Of a DNA stretch of 64,000 nucleotides, positions 17,825 to 29,300 are shown piece after piece. The stretch's first letter is position 1; each line of letters begins with the position of its first letter. Source of the stretch: Brevundimonas sp. 357 (GTDB taxonomy: Bacteria; Pseudomonadota; Alphaproteobacteria; Caulobacterales; Caulobacteraceae). The position numbers were made by a program, and so were the translations under genes. The DNA lies in contig NZ_RHWX01000011.1 in NCBI RefSeq assembly GCF_003938605.1, forward strand, positions 62,001 to 126,000, given 5' to 3'. Below the pieces are notes generated by a model. That model was not told the origin of the DNA. It saw only the letters and a program-made list of their open reading frames with translations, and searched no databases.

Positions 17825-18466
17825 TTATACCGCCTGGACCTCCGCCCATTCGCGCCAGAAGGCGTACAGGGCGGCGATGTCGCCGCTGCACAGCATGGGC
17901 ATGGCTTGGCCCAGACGCGCGTCGTCCCAATCCCACCACTTCATCTCCAGCAGCATGGCGACGCTGTCGTCGTCGAACCGCTTGCGGATGACCCGGGCCG
18001 GATTGCCGCCGATGATGGCGTAGGGCTCGACATCGCGCGTCACCAGCGCCCGCGTGCCGATCACGGCGCCGTCGCCGATCTTCACGCCGGGCATGATGAT
18101 GGCCTCGCTACCGATCCAGACGTCGTTGCCGATGACCGTGTCGCCCGCCGGTCGGAAGGCGTCGACCGCCCCGGCGAGATGCGGAACCTCGGGCATGTAG
18201 AAGAAGGGGAAGGAGCTGGCCCAGTCGTTCCGGTGCCCCTGGTTGCCGGCCATGATGAAGGCGGCGCCGCTGCCGATCGAGCAGAAGTCGCCGATGATCA
18301 GCCGGTCCACGCCCGGCTCGGTCATCAGATAGCGGGCGCAGTCGTCAAAGCCGTGGCCGTGATACCAGCCGGAATAATAGCTGTAACGCCCGACGATGAT
18401 GTTGGGGTTGGTCACCAGATCGGACAGCAGTCGGCCCTTGAACGGGCTTTCGAAAACCTGAGTCAT
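17825..18466 (-). CDS. CatB-type xenobiotic O-acetyltransferase
   Basis: A 213-residue left-handed beta-helix acetyltransferase closely resembling type B chloramphenicol acetyltransferases. It keeps [31 protein letters not shown], the stretch IMAGNQGHR with the catalytic His78, [13 protein letters not shown], and hexapeptide repeats such as [18 protein letters not shown]. From the family it should acetylate the 3-hydroxyl of chloramphenicol with acetyl-CoA, but chromosomal members may have other natural substrates. Base composition matches the host, so recent transfer is not indicated. It is divergent from ccrM and lies directly upstream of murC. Confidence 0.88.
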   Translation of the reverse strand: MTQVFESPFKGRLLSDLVTNPNIIVGRYSYYSGWYHGHGFDDCARYLMTEPGVDRLIIGDFCSIGSGAAFIMAGNQGHRNDWASSFPFFYMPEVPHLAGAVDAFRPAGDTVIGNDVWIGSEAIIMPGVKIGDGAVIGTRALVTRDVEPYAIIGGNPARVIRKRFDDDSVAMLLEMKWWDWDDARLGQAMPMLCSGDIAALYAFWREWAEVQAV

Positions 18467-18484
18467 GGAAATCTCTATGTGCGC

Positions 18485-18512
18485 GGCCGCACCCGGTCAG
18501 CGCCGGGCGGCC
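18485..18512. other. Hairpin in the catB leader
   Basis: GGCCGC-AC-CCGG pairs with CCGGGCGGCC around a 6-nt loop and a 2-nt bulge, 19-46 bases upstream of the catB start codon. On the plus strand it is followed by TTGGAATTTTT, but no plus-strand gene precedes it. It could act in the catB mRNA leader. Confidence 0.4.
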
Positions 18513-18700
18513 TTGGAATTTTTACTGGAGGGTATGAAGCGCGCAGCCTTGATGCGCCGGGCGAGACCGGGTCGCACAGGGTGCGCCGCTCGGGGGCGTC
18601 AAGCCCGCACGGACGCTATCAGAAGGGTCTGACCGCCATTTCCATGTGGCGATTATGGCCCCGTTTCGTCGCAACGCAATCCACGCAATCGCCGCCGCGT

Positions 18701-19851
<1,151 letters not shown>

Positions 19852-19983
19852 GGCAGCGGCTTCTCACCGCCGCATAACCTACAGGCGGCATTGAAGAATA
19901 TCGTTCCAGCAACGCTGGAACCCGGCGATCCTGGGCGGATTGAGGTTTCGGCGTCGCGTCTTCACGCGACGCAGGAGCCTGCC

Positions 19984-21075
19984 ATGAAAATCGCCCAAGT
20001 CACGCCCTTGTACGAGGCCGTGCCGCCCCGGCTTTACGGCGGCACGGAGCGCGTGGTCGCTCACCTGACCGACGCCCTGGTCGAGCTGGGTCACGACGTC
20101 ACCCTGTTCGCCAGCGCCGAGGCGCGCACCCGCGCCCGCCTGATCCCGGTTCGCGATCAGGCCATCCGTCTGGACCCCGCCGCGTTGAAGTCCGATCTAG
20201 CGGCCCACATGGCCCAGTTGGCCGAGGTGCTGGACCGCGCCGACCGTTTCGACGTCATCCATTTCCACACCGACATGATCCACTTCCCCTTCTTCGAGGG
20301 CTGGGCCGACAAGACGGTGACGACCCTGCACGGGCGGTTGGACCTGAAGGATCTGGCCCCGATCTACGCGCGCTGGACGGAGTACGGCCTGGTGTCGATC
20401 TCCGACGATCAGCGCCGCCCCCTGCCCCACGCCAACTGGCGGGCGACCGTGCATCACGGCATGCCGGGCGACCTCTATCGCTTCTCGCCGCGATCGGAGG
20501 GCTATCTCGCCTTCCTGGGCCGCATTTCGCCAGAAAAGCGGCCCGACCGCGCCATCGAGATCGCGACCCGGCTGAACAAACCGCTGAAGATCGCCGCCAA
20601 GATCGACGCCGCCGACCACGCCTATTGGGAGACAAAAATCGAACCTCTGGTGCGCGGCAATCCCCTGGTCGAGTTCGTCGGCGAGATCGGTGATGCGGAG
20701 AAGTCCGCCTTCCTGGGCGGGGCCGAGGCCCTGCTCTTCCCCATCGACTGGCCCGAGCCGTTCGGCCTGGTGATGATCGAGGCCATGGCCTGCGGCACGC
20801 CCGTCTTCGCCTTCGCCTGCGGCTCGACGCCCGAGATCATCGAGGACGGGGCCACCGGCTTCCTGGTCGCGACCATGGAGGAGGCGGTCGCCGCCGCCGC
20901 CCAGGCGCACCGGCTGGACCGGGAGGCCATCCGCGCGCGGTTCGACCTGCGCTTCTCGGCCACAGCCATGGCGCGGCGGTATCTGGACGTCTACGGCGAC
21001 ATCCTGGCGCGGCGGCCGTTCGCGGCGCCGATGCGGAGCATCGAGGAAGAACGCAGCTTCGCCGCCCTGGCCTGA
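19984..21075 (+). CDS. Glycosyltransferase family 4 protein
   Basis: A 363-residue GT-B glycosyltransferase. The N-terminal domain starts MKIAQVTPLYEAVPPRLYGG, typical of GT4, and the C-terminal domain has FLGRISPEKRPDRAIEIA and the E-x7-E motif in PEPFGLVMIEAMACGTPVFA. The ATG at 19984 has an AGGAG seven bases before it; longer in-frame starts have none. It is followed after 118 bp by a debranching-type glycosidase. That pairing occurs widely in alphaproteobacteria and suggests action on alpha-glucan-like oligosaccharides. The sugar donor and acceptor are unknown. Confidence 0.88.
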   Translation: MKIAQVTPLYEAVPPRLYGGTERVVAHLTDALVELGHDVTLFASAEARTRARLIPVRDQAIRLDPAALKSDLAAHMAQLAEVLDRADRFDVIHFHTDMIHFPFFEGWADKTVTTLHGRLDLKDLAPIYARWTEYGLVSISDDQRRPLPHANWRATVHHGMPGDLYRFSPRSEGYLAFLGRISPEKRPDRAIEIATRLNKPLKIAAKIDAADHAYWETKIEPLVRGNPLVEFVGEIGDAEKSAFLGGAEALLFPIDWPEPFGLVMIEAMACGTPVFAFACGSTPEIIEDGATGFLVATMEEAVAAAAQAHRLDREAIRARFDLRFSATAMARRYLDVYGDILARRPFAAPMRSIEEERSFAALA

Positions 21076-21193
21076 CCTCTCCGCCTGAACAGCCGAGCCT
21101 GACGACGAACGCCGTTTTCATCTGAACTGAACCGCCTCCCCGGCCGTTCGCTTGTGACTTCAGTAGGGGGACGAACCGCAAGCGGAGACGCTT

Positions 21194-23341
21194 ATGGACG
21201 ACGCCTATTCTGTCCAGGCCACGGCCGCCGACACCAATGATCAGGACGGTCTCGAGACCCTGATGGCGCTGAAGGACGGCGACGCCTTCCTCGTCGCCGA
21301 TCACTGGGGAGACGTGAAGGCGGGCGCAGACGGCCTGTTCGAGCGGGACACGCGGCTGCTGTCCCGCTTCGTCCTGACGGTCGGGCGCGCGCGGCCGTCA
21401 CGGCTCAGTTCGGGCGTGACCAAGGACAACGTTTTCTTCACCTGCCATTCCACCAACCGGCCCCTGCCGCCGATGGGCGGGCGCTCCGCCCCGGCGGGCG
21501 TGCTGCATCTGGAGCGGCGGCGCTTCCTGTGGGACCGGCGGCTGTTCGAGCGGGTGCGGATGGTCAACCACGGCGTCGAGGACATCCTGCTGCCGCTGAC
21601 GTTCGAGTTCGACGCGGACTTCGCCGACATCTTCCAGGTGCGCGGCACGGTGCGGCCCCGGCACGGCGAAATCCATCCGCCTGTGATCGACGGACGGCGC
21701 GTGACCTTCAGCTACACCGGGCTGGACAGGGTGACGCGCACCAGCTGCCTGGCCTTTTCCGAGCCGCCCGCCCGCCTCAGCGCCAGCCGGGCCGAGTTCA
21801 TGTTCAGCCTGCCGCGCGGCCGCAGTCTGGACCTGTTCGTCGAGTGCGGCCTGGACGCCTGCGAACAGCCGGACGAGGCGCGCTGGCGCTGGCACGCCAT
21901 TCTGGCGCGGCTGGCCATGCGACGACGGCTGCGGCGCGGCGCCATCGTCGAGGGCGGCCGCAACCAGGGCTTCAACGACTGGCTGCGGCAGTCGAGGGCC
22001 GACATCGCCCTGCTCGTCACCGACCTGCCGACGGGCCCCTATCCCTATGCGGGGACGCCCTGGTTCTCGACCCCGTTCGGGCGCGACGGCATCATCACCG
22101 CCTGGCAGATGCTGTGGATAGACCCCGGTCTGGCCAAGGGGGTGCTGACCTATCTGGCCTCGCGTCAGGCGACCGAGACCAACGCCTTCATGGACTCCGC
22201 CCCCGGCAAGATCATGCACGAGACGCGCGGCGGCGAGATGAGCGTGCTGGGCGAGGTGCCCTTCGGCCTCTACTACGGCGGGGTCGACACCACCTGCCTG
22301 TTCATCGCCCTGGCCGGCGCCTACGCCAAACGCACCAACGACTATGGAACCATCCGCGCCCTGTGGCCCCATCTGATCGCGGCGGCGGGCTGGATGAGCG
22401 ACTACGGCGACAGCAACGGCGACGGCCTGATCGACTACGCCCGCGCGGCCGACACCGGCCTGTCGAACCAGGGCTGGAAGGACTCCGAAGACTCCATCTT
22501 TCACGCCGACGGCCGCTTTCCCAAGGGCCCGGTCGCCCTGCTGGAGGTCCAGGGCTACGCCTTCGCCGCCTGGAAGGCCCTGGCCGAGATGGGCGCGGTG
22601 CTGGGCGAAGGCCGCGCCCTAGAATGGGCGGCGCGGGCCGAGGCGCTGCGCGCCCTGGTCGAGGACCGCTACTGGATGGAGGACGAGGGCTTCTACGCCA
22701 TCGCCCTGGACGGCGACGGGGAGCAATGCCGCGCCGTCGCCTCCAACGCAGGGCACCTGCTGTTCATGGGCCTGCCCTCGCACGAGCGGGCGCGGCGGGT
22801 GACGCGGCGGATGCTGACGGCGGAATTCCGTTCGGGCTGGGGCCTGCGAACCCTGGCCAAGGGACAGGCCCGTTTCAATCCGATGAGCTATCACAACGGC
22901 TCGGTCTGGCCGCACGACACGGCCCTGGCGGCGGCGGGCATGGCCCGCTACGGCGAACGGCGGGCCGTCGCCATGCTGCTGGGCGAGATCTACGGCTCCG
23001 CCGCCCATTTCCAGATGCGCCTGCCGGAATTGTTCTGCGGCTTCGTGCGCGAGACCGGCGAGCCGCCGATCGCCTATCCGGTCGCCTGCCTGCCCCAGGC
23101 CTGGGCGGCGGGGTCGGTCTTCCTGATGATGCAGTCGGTGCTGGGCCTGAGCATCGACGCCGCCGAGGGGCTGGTCGAGGTCAACAATCCCGCCCTGCCC
23201 GCCGGGCTGGACCGGCTGTCGATCACGCGGCTGAAGGTCGGCGACGGGGTGATCGACCTGCATTTCCAGCGTCTGAACGGCCACGTCGTGGTCATGCCGC
23301 GCGAACGTAGCGGCGCGGTGAACCTGAGGGCGACGGGTTAG
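21194..23341 (+). CDS. Amylo-alpha-1,6-glucosidase / glycogen-debranching-family protein
   Basis: A 715-residue protein with an N-terminal GDE_N_bis beta-sandwich (about 1-240, including FERDTRLLSRFVLTV) and an (alpha/alpha)6 catalytic barrel carrying FSTPFGRDGIITAWQMLW, GEMSVLGEVPFGLYYGGVDTT and NQGWKDSEDSI, typical of this family. Glu and Asp in these loops are likely catalytic. Members are annotated as debranching enzymes, but many have no tested substrate. No signal peptide is present, so it acts in the cytoplasm. Its stop overlaps the convergent mutY stop by 4 bp. Confidence 0.9.
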   Translation: MDDAYSVQATAADTNDQDGLETLMALKDGDAFLVADHWGDVKAGADGLFERDTRLLSRFVLTVGRARPSRLSSGVTKDNVFFTCHSTNRPLPPMGGRSAPAGVLHLERRRFLWDRRLFERVRMVNHGVEDILLPLTFEFDADFADIFQVRGTVRPRHGEIHPPVIDGRRVTFSYTGLDRVTRTSCLAFSEPPARLSASRAEFMFSLPRGRSLDLFVECGLDACEQPDEARWRWHAILARLAMRRRLRRGAIVEGGRNQGFNDWLRQSRADIALLVTDLPTGPYPYAGTPWFSTPFGRDGIITAWQMLWIDPGLAKGVLTYLASRQATETNAFMDSAPGKIMHETRGGEMSVLGEVPFGLYYGGVDTTCLFIALAGAYAKRTNDYGTIRALWPHLIAAAGWMSDYGDSNGDGLIDYARAADTGLSNQGWKDSEDSIFHADGRFPKGPVALLEVQGYAFAAWKALAEMGAVLGEGRALEWAARAEALRALVEDRYWMEDEGFYAIALDGDGEQCRAVASNAGHLLFMGLPSHERARRVTRRMLTAEFRSGWGLRTLAKGQARFNPMSYHNGSVWPHDTALAAAGMARYGERRAVAMLLGEIYGSAAHFQMRLPELFCGFVRETGEPPIAYPVACLPQAWAAGSVFLMMQSVLGLSIDAAEGLVEVNNPALPAGLDRLSITRLKVGDGVIDLHFQRLNGHVVVMPRERSGAVNLRATG

Positions 23342-24360
23342 GCCGCGCCCAACCCGCGCTCCAGCGCCTTCCTGAAGACGGTCGGCAGGGCCTTCGCCGC
23401 CTCGGCCGCTGTGGTCCATAGGAAGTCGCCCTGCCCCTCGGCCACATGCACCTCAAGCGTCAGGCTGAAGTGGGTGAAGACGTGCTCGACCGATCCAGCC
23501 GCCCGCCAGTCACCCTCCATCGGCGGCGCGAACTCCGGCGCCGCGCCCCAGTCCGAGGTCGGCAGGCCCGCCATGCCGCCCAGCAGCCCCTTGTCCGGTC
23601 GCCGCACCAGGGCGACGCGCCCCGCGTCATCGGTCAGCACATAGACGTGGCCGCGCCGATGCGGCCGCTCGGCCTTCTTCGTCTTCAACGGATAGCGTTC
23701 GGGCGCCCCCGTCTTCAGCGCTTCGCAACCGAAAGTCAGAGGACACTGGTCGCACAGCGGCGACCGGGGACGACAGACGCCCGAGCCGAGATCCATCAGC
23801 GCTTGCGCCCAGTCGCCGGGTCGGTGGTCGTCGACGAACAGGGCGGCCAGGCGGCGCAGCTCGGGCCGCGCGGCGGGCAGCGGAGTCTCGACCGCGAACA
23901 GGCGGCTCATCACCCGTTCGACATTGCCGTCGACGACGTTGGCGGGTCGATCGAAGGCGATGGCGGCCACGGCGGCGGCGGTGTAGGCGCCCACCCCCGG
24001 CAGGGCCAGCAGCTCGGCCTCGGTCTGCGGGAAGGCCCCGCCGTGATCCGCCGTCACGGCGCGGGCGCAGGCCAGCAAATTACGCGCCCTGGCGTAGTAG
24101 CCCAACCCCGCCCAGGCGGCCATCAACTCGGCGTCTTCGACGGCGGCCAGGTCGCCCACCGTCGGCCAGCGCGTGGTGAACCGCTCGAAATAGGGCGCCG
24201 CGTGGGGCACCGTCGTCTGCTGCAGCATCACCTCGGACAGCCAGACGCGATAGGGGTCGGTCTTCGCCGTCGCACCCGGCGGCGCGCGCCACGGCAGGCT
24301 GCGCGCATGGGCGTCATACCAATCGAGCAGGGCGGCGCGAAGAGAGGGGACGTCGAGCAT
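23338..24360 (-). CDS. mutY: A/G-specific adenine DNA glycosylase
   Basis: Removes adenine mispaired with 8-oxoguanine or guanine. The 340-residue protein has the catalytic Glu43 in SEVMLQQTTVPH, the helix-hairpin-helix LALPGVGAYTAAAVAAIAF, Asp144 in VVDGNVERVMSRL, and the iron-sulfur cysteines 196, 203, 206 and 212 (C-x6-C-x2-C-x5-C). A C-terminal NUDIX-like domain with RRPDKGLLGGMAGLPT recognises 8-oxoG. It is divergent from the DUF721 gene with a 21-bp gap and convergent with the debranching enzyme. Confidence 0.95.
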   Translation of the reverse strand: MLDVPSLRAALLDWYDAHARSLPWRAPPGATAKTDPYRVWLSEVMLQQTTVPHAAPYFERFTTRWPTVGDLAAVEDAELMAAWAGLGYYARARNLLACARAVTADHGGAFPQTEAELLALPGVGAYTAAAVAAIAFDRPANVVDGNVERVMSRLFAVETPLPAARPELRRLAALFVDDHRPGDWAQALMDLGSGVCRPRSPLCDQCPLTFGCEALKTGAPERYPLKTKKAERPHRRGHVYVLTDDAGRVALVRRPDKGLLGGMAGLPTSDWGAAPEFAPPMEGDWRAAGSVEHVFTHFSLTLEVHVAEGQGDFLWTTAAEAAKALPTVFRKALERGLGAA

Positions 24361-24381
24361 GGGTCAGGCTATATAGGACGA

Positions 24382-24945
24382 ATGCGTCGTCCCCTGCCCA
24401 CCGAAAGCGAAGCGCGCGAAATCCTGGCCCGCCGCCGGACGCGCCCGCCGTTGCGCCCGCCGCCCCCGGCGGGCCGGTCGCTGGCGCCGCTGATCAAGAA
24501 GCTGGACGCCCAGTTCGGGCGCGGCGCCTCGGCGCTGGAGCCGCGCTGGGTCGAGATCGTGGGCGAACGGCTGGCCCGCGTCACCCGTCCGCAGAAGCTG
24601 ACCAAGGGGCGCGGCAATGCGGGCGGAACGCTGGAGCTGCGCGTCGCCGGGCCCGCCGCCCTGTTGGTCCAGCACCAGTCGGCCGACATCATTCAGCGCG
24701 TGAACCTGTTCCTGGGCGCAGGCTCGGTCGAGAAACTGCGCATCGCCCAGGGGCCGGTGAAGCCTCTGCCCGCTTCAGGCGCCAAGCCCCGCCCGCGCGG
24801 CCGCGCCGTCCTGCCGCCCCTGCCCGCCGCGACGGAAGCTGCGCTGAACGCCTCGGTCGAAGCGGCGCCTGACAGCTTGAAAGCGGCCTTGGGCAAGCTG
24901 GGCCGCGCCGTGCTGTCGCAGCCCCCGCGCGACGAGGAGCGTTGA
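24382..24945 (+). CDS. DUF721 domain protein, DciA-like
   Basis: A 187-residue basic protein with a DUF721 core (about 35-125) that includes LIKKLDAQFGRG, WVEIVGERLARVTRPQKL and GTLELRVAGPAALLVQHQS, followed by a disordered Pro/Ala/Arg tail. DUF721 proteins include DciA, the ancestral replicative-helicase operator that helps load DnaB in bacteria without DnaC. That function is inferred from the family. The ATG at 24382 begins the basic N-terminus. In-frame sequence further upstream runs antisense through mutY and is not coding. It lies between mutY and the dsbA-smc genes. Confidence 0.82.
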   Translation: MRRPLPTESEAREILARRRTRPPLRPPPPAGRSLAPLIKKLDAQFGRGASALEPRWVEIVGERLARVTRPQKLTKGRGNAGGTLELRVAGPAALLVQHQSADIIQRVNLFLGAGSVEKLRIAQGPVKPLPASGAKPRPRGRAVLPPLPAATEAALNASVEAAPDSLKAALGKLGRAVLSQPPRDEER

Positions 24946-25044
24946 CAAACCTTCGCCATCGGCGTTCTCGACATTCAGACGATTTCGCCAGCGCGCACGA
25001 ATCGCGCGACGTTTCTGAATCTCATTTCTGACAAGGACCAGCCG

Positions 25045-25680
25045 ATGGCCCCGATCTTCAAATACGCCGCCATGAGCCGCCGCGCGGCCCTGTCCGCCGC
25101 CGCCCTGGCCTCGATGGCCGTGCTGGCGGGCTGCTCGGCCGGCGGCGCGGGCGGCGAGGTCGAAGGCGACATGGCCAAGGGCGCGCCCGAGGGCGCCAAG
25201 GTCACGGTCGTGGAGTACGCCTCGGTCACCTGCGGCCACTGCGCCGTGTGGAATGAAGAGGTCTGGCCCGAGTTCAAGACGAAGTACGTCGACAACAACA
25301 AGGTCCGCTTCGTCTTCCGCGAATTCCCGACCCCGCCCCAGGACATCGCCGTCGCCGGCTTCCTGATCGCGCGCTGCGCCGGTCCGGACAAGTATTTCGA
25401 CGTCGTCAGCGACATCATGGCCAGCCAGAAGGAATGGCAGGCGGGCGTCGCGCCGCGCACCACCCTGTTCCGCGCCGGCCAGGCGGCGGGCCTCAGCGAG
25501 CAGCAGATCAACGACTGCATCCGCGACAAGGCCGCCATCGAGGCCATGGAGAAGCGCATCCAAGCCGGCATCAGCGCCGGCGTGACCGGTACACCCTACT
25601 TCACCGTCAACGGCGTGAAGGTGGCGGACAACTCGCTGTCGGGCCTGTCCGAAGTCATCGACGCCGAACTGGCGAAGTAA
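25045..25680 (+). CDS. DsbA-family thiol:disulfide oxidoreductase, predicted lipoprotein
   Basis: A 211-residue thioredoxin-fold protein with a DSBA-type helical insertion. The N-terminus is a lipoprotein signal with LAGC, cysteine 30 being the lipidation site. The active site is CGHC at 63-66, after VTVVEYASVT. The cis-proline region is VTGTPYFTVNG. It is probably an envelope-anchored thiol oxidase or isomerase; partners such as DsbB are not in the window. An AAGGA site precedes the ATG at 25045, and the internal ATG at 25072 would still leave a signal. A second DsbA-like gene follows after 4 bp. Confidence 0.9.
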   Translation: MAPIFKYAAMSRRAALSAAALASMAVLAGCSAGGAGGEVEGDMAKGAPEGAKVTVVEYASVTCGHCAVWNEEVWPEFKTKYVDNNKVRFVFREFPTPPQDIAVAGFLIARCAGPDKYFDVVSDIMASQKEWQAGVAPRTTLFRAGQAAGLSEQQINDCIRDKAAIEAMEKRIQAGISAGVTGTPYFTVNGVKVADNSLSGLSEVIDAELAK

Positions 25681-25684
25681 GCCG

Positions 25685-26341
25685 ATGCTGCGGTCGCGCC
25701 TGACATTCAAAGCCCTGTTAGGCGCAGCCGCCCTGGCGGCGGTCGCCGTCGCCAGCCCCTCGGCGGCGCTCGACCCAGCCGTGACGCGCGCCTCCGCGAC
25801 GGCGGCCGTGCCCGCTGTCACGGCGGCGGACCGCGTGATGGGCCGGGCCGATGCGCCGGTGACGGTGATCGAGTACGCCTCATTCACCTGCAGCCACTGC
25901 GCCCATTGGACCAACGACGTCCTGCCGCAGTTCCAGGCCCGCTATATCGACACGGGCAAGGTGCGGCTGGTGTTCCGCGACATGCCCACGCCTCCGGCCC
26001 AGATCGCGGCGACGGCGGCGGGCATCGCGCGCTGCGCCGCCCCGAACCGCTTCTTTGACGTGGCCCACAGCCTGATGAGCGGTCAGGCCGCCGCCTTTGA
26101 AAAAGGCGACGCCCGCGACTGGTTCGTCGCCGCCATCGCCTCCAGCGGCCGCAGTCAGGAACAGATCGAAGCCTGCATGAAAGACCCGGCGACCAGCCAG
26201 GCCCTGCAGGCCGAGGTCGACGGTGCCGTGGCGGCAGGGGTGACGGGCACGCCGTCCTTCTTCGTCAACGGCAGGAGGGTCAGCGACCATTCGCTGGAGG
26301 CCCTGTCGGCGGCCATCGACCCGCTGATCCGGGCGCGCTGA
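25685..26341 (+). CDS. DsbA-family thiol:disulfide oxidoreductase, secreted
   Basis: A 218-residue paralogue of the preceding gene with a cleavable signal peptide ([12 protein letters not shown]) instead of a lipobox, so it is probably a soluble periplasmic protein. The active site is CSHC at 69-72 in [12 protein letters not shown], and [13 protein letters not shown] holds the cis-proline. The pair shares [16 protein letters not shown] and the helical insert, indicating tandem duplication followed by different anchoring. The smc start is 10 bp after its stop, so the three genes are probably one transcript. Confidence 0.9.
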   Translation: MLRSRLTFKALLGAAALAAVAVASPSAALDPAVTRASATAAVPAVTAADRVMGRADAPVTVIEYASFTCSHCAHWTNDVLPQFQARYIDTGKVRLVFRDMPTPPAQIAATAAGIARCAAPNRFFDVAHSLMSGQAAAFEKGDARDWFVAAIASSGRSQEQIEACMKDPATSQALQAEVDGAVAAGVTGTPSFFVNGRRVSDHSLEALSAAIDPLIRAR

Positions 26342-26351
26342 TCGAGACGCG

Positions 26352-29300
26352 ATGCAGTTCCAGCGCCTCCGGCTCGTCGGCTTCAAATCCTTCGTCGACC
26401 CGGCCGAGGTGCAGATCGAGGCTGGGCTGACCGGCATTGTCGGGCCGAACGGCTGCGGCAAGTCGAACGTGCTGGAAAGCCTGCGCTGGGTCATGGGCGC
26501 CAACTCGGCCAAGGCCATGCGCGGCCAGGGCATGGAGGACGTGATCTTCGCGGGCGCCGCGGGCCGTCCGCCGCGCAACCACGCCGAAGTCCAGCTGACC
26601 ATCGACAACGCCCAGAAGCGCGCGCCCCAGCCCTTTACCGACAGCCCCATGCTGGAGGTGTCGCGCCGGATCGAGCGCGGGCGCGGCTCGACCTATCGCA
26701 TCAACGGCAAGGAGGTGCGGGCGCGCGACGTTCAGCTGCTGTTCGCCGACGCCTCGACCGGCGCCAACAGCCCGGCCCTGGTGCGTCAGGGCCAGATCAG
26801 CGAACTGATCGCCGCCAAGCCGCAGAACCGCCGCCGCATCCTTGAAGAGGCCGGGGGCGTGGCGGGCCTGCACACTCGGCGCCATGAGGCTGAGTTGCGG
26901 CTGCGGGCGGCCGAGACCAACCTCGACCGCCTCGACGACATCGGCAAGGAGCTGGAGTCGACGCTGAACCGGCTGAAGCGCGAGGCGCGTCAGGCAGAGA
27001 AGTACAAGAAGATCTCGGCCGAGATCCGCGCCCTTCAGGCGGCCCTGCTCTACGTCCGCTGGACCGACGCCAAGACGGCGGCCGAGACGGCGGCGGCCGA
27101 ACTGCGCGAAGCCGACCGGCTGGTGGCCGAAACGACCACGGCGGCGGCGGCGTCCCAGACGGCGGCCCTGAACGCTCAGGAGGGCCTGAAGCCTGCGCGG
27201 GAAGAAGACGCGGTCGCCACCGCCCTGCTGAACCGGGCCATCATCGAGCGCGACCGGCTGGACATGGCCGAACAGGCCGCCCGCGCCGAGGTCGACCGCC
27301 TGAAGGCCGAGGTCGCCCGCATCGAGGCCGATCGCGTGCGCGAGGACGGTATGGCCGCCGACGCCGGGCGCGAACTGGAACGGCTGGACCGCGAGCTTGA
27401 GAAGCTGAAGGCCGAAATCGCCGCCGCCCCCGAGCGCGGCCCCGAGCTGGAACGCGCCCTGCTGGAAGCCGAGGACGCCCGCAAGGCCGCCGACGCCGAG
27501 GTCGAACGGCTGGCCGGGACGCTGGCCGCCGTCGAAGCCCGCGCCAACGCTGAAAGCGCGAGAAAGCGCGACGCCGAGGCCCGGCTGGCGCGCGTGAAGG
27601 GCCAGCACGAACAGGCCCGCCGCGAACGCGAGGCGCTCGGCCCGCTGGAGACGCCCGAGATCGAGACGGCCAGGGCGGCTCTGGAGACCGCCCAGACCGA
27701 CCTCGCCGCCGCGCGCGAGGCCGTTGAGGCCGCCGAGGCCAAACGCAGCGACATCGCCCGCGCCGAGCAGGAGGCGCGCACCGCCGCCCGCGCCGCTGAG
27801 GACCGGCTGGGCCGCCTGCAGACCGAGGCGCGCGGGCTGGCCCAACTGCTGGTCACGGGCAAGCGCGAGCACCCTCCGGCGCTGGACAAGGTATCGGCGG
27901 CCAAAGGGTATGAGGCCGCGCTGGCGGCGGCGCTGGGCGATGATCTGGACGCAGCGCTGGACGCCCGCGCGCCGGCGCACTGGGCGGGCGCTGACGCGGC
28001 GCCGCCAGACTGGCCGCAGGGCGTCGAGCCTCTGTCCGACCATGTGACAGCGCCGGATCAGCTGGCCGCGCGTCTGGCCTTCTGCGGCGTGGCCCCGCGC
28101 GAGCGAATCGCCGAACTGGCCCGCGCCCTGCCGCGCGGCGCGCGCCTGACCACGGTCGAGGGCGACCTCTATCGCTGGGACGGCTTCGTCAGCCGCGCCG
28201 AGGCGCCGCGCCCCGCCGCCGTGCGTCTGGCCCAGCGTACCCGCCTGTCGGAACTGGAAGCCGACATCGACCTCGGCAAGCCTGCGCTGGAAACGGCGCA
28301 AGGCGCGCTGAAGGCGGCGGGCGAGGCCTTCCGCGCCGCCGAGGAAGAGGTGAAGGCCGCGCGCCTGCGCCCCTTCACGCTGGACAAACAGGTCGTCTCC
28401 GCGCGCGACCGGCTGGAATCCCTGATGCGCGATCAGGCCCGCAAGGAGGCCCGCGCCCAGTCGCTGGACGAGACCGTCGCCCGGCTGGACGGCGAGGTGC
28501 AGGAGGCCGAGGCCGCCTTCGCCGAGACCAGTTCGGTCGAATCTTCGTCCGACGTGGTAGTCGGCCTGCGCCAAGAGTTGACCGAGGCGCGCGGCGGGGC
28601 CGAACGCGCCCGGCTGGCGGCGCAAGCCGCGCGCTCGACCCGCGACGAGGAGGCCCGCGACCGCGCCATGCGCGAGCAACGGCTCGGCAGTCTGACCCGC
28701 GCCCGCGAGGGCTGGGTCACGCGATCCGGCGACAGCGCCGCCCGCCTCAAGACGCTGGAGCGCGACGCCGAGAAGGCGCAAACGGCCCTGACGAAGGCCG
28801 AGGCCGCGCCCGCCGGCTTCGCCGAGCAGCGCAACGCCCTGATGGACTCTCTGGCCGAGGCCGAGAAGCGCAAACAGGCGGCGACCGACGCCGTCGCCGT
28901 CGCCGAGGCGGGCGCCCAGGAGGCCGACCGCGCCGCCCGCGCCGCCGAAACGGCCGCCTCTCAGGCTCGCGAGAGCCGGGCGGGCCTGTCCGCCCGCGCC
29001 GAGGCCGCCGCCGAGAAGCTGGCCGAGAGCGCCGCCAACATCCGCGAAACGGCGCAGATGTCGCCCGAGGAACTGGGCCGCAAGCTGACCGACGACGCCA
29101 TCGCCCGCCCGCCCGATGCCGCGGGGGCCGAGAGCCTGCTGTATGGCCTTGAGCGCGAGCGCGAGGCGCTGGGCGCCGTCAACCTGCGCGCCGAGGAAGA
29201 GGCGGCCGAATACGGCGACCGGCTCAGCGCCATGAAGACCGAGCGCATCGACCTGACGCAGGCGATTGCGAAGCTCAGGGACGGCATCGACGAACTGAAC

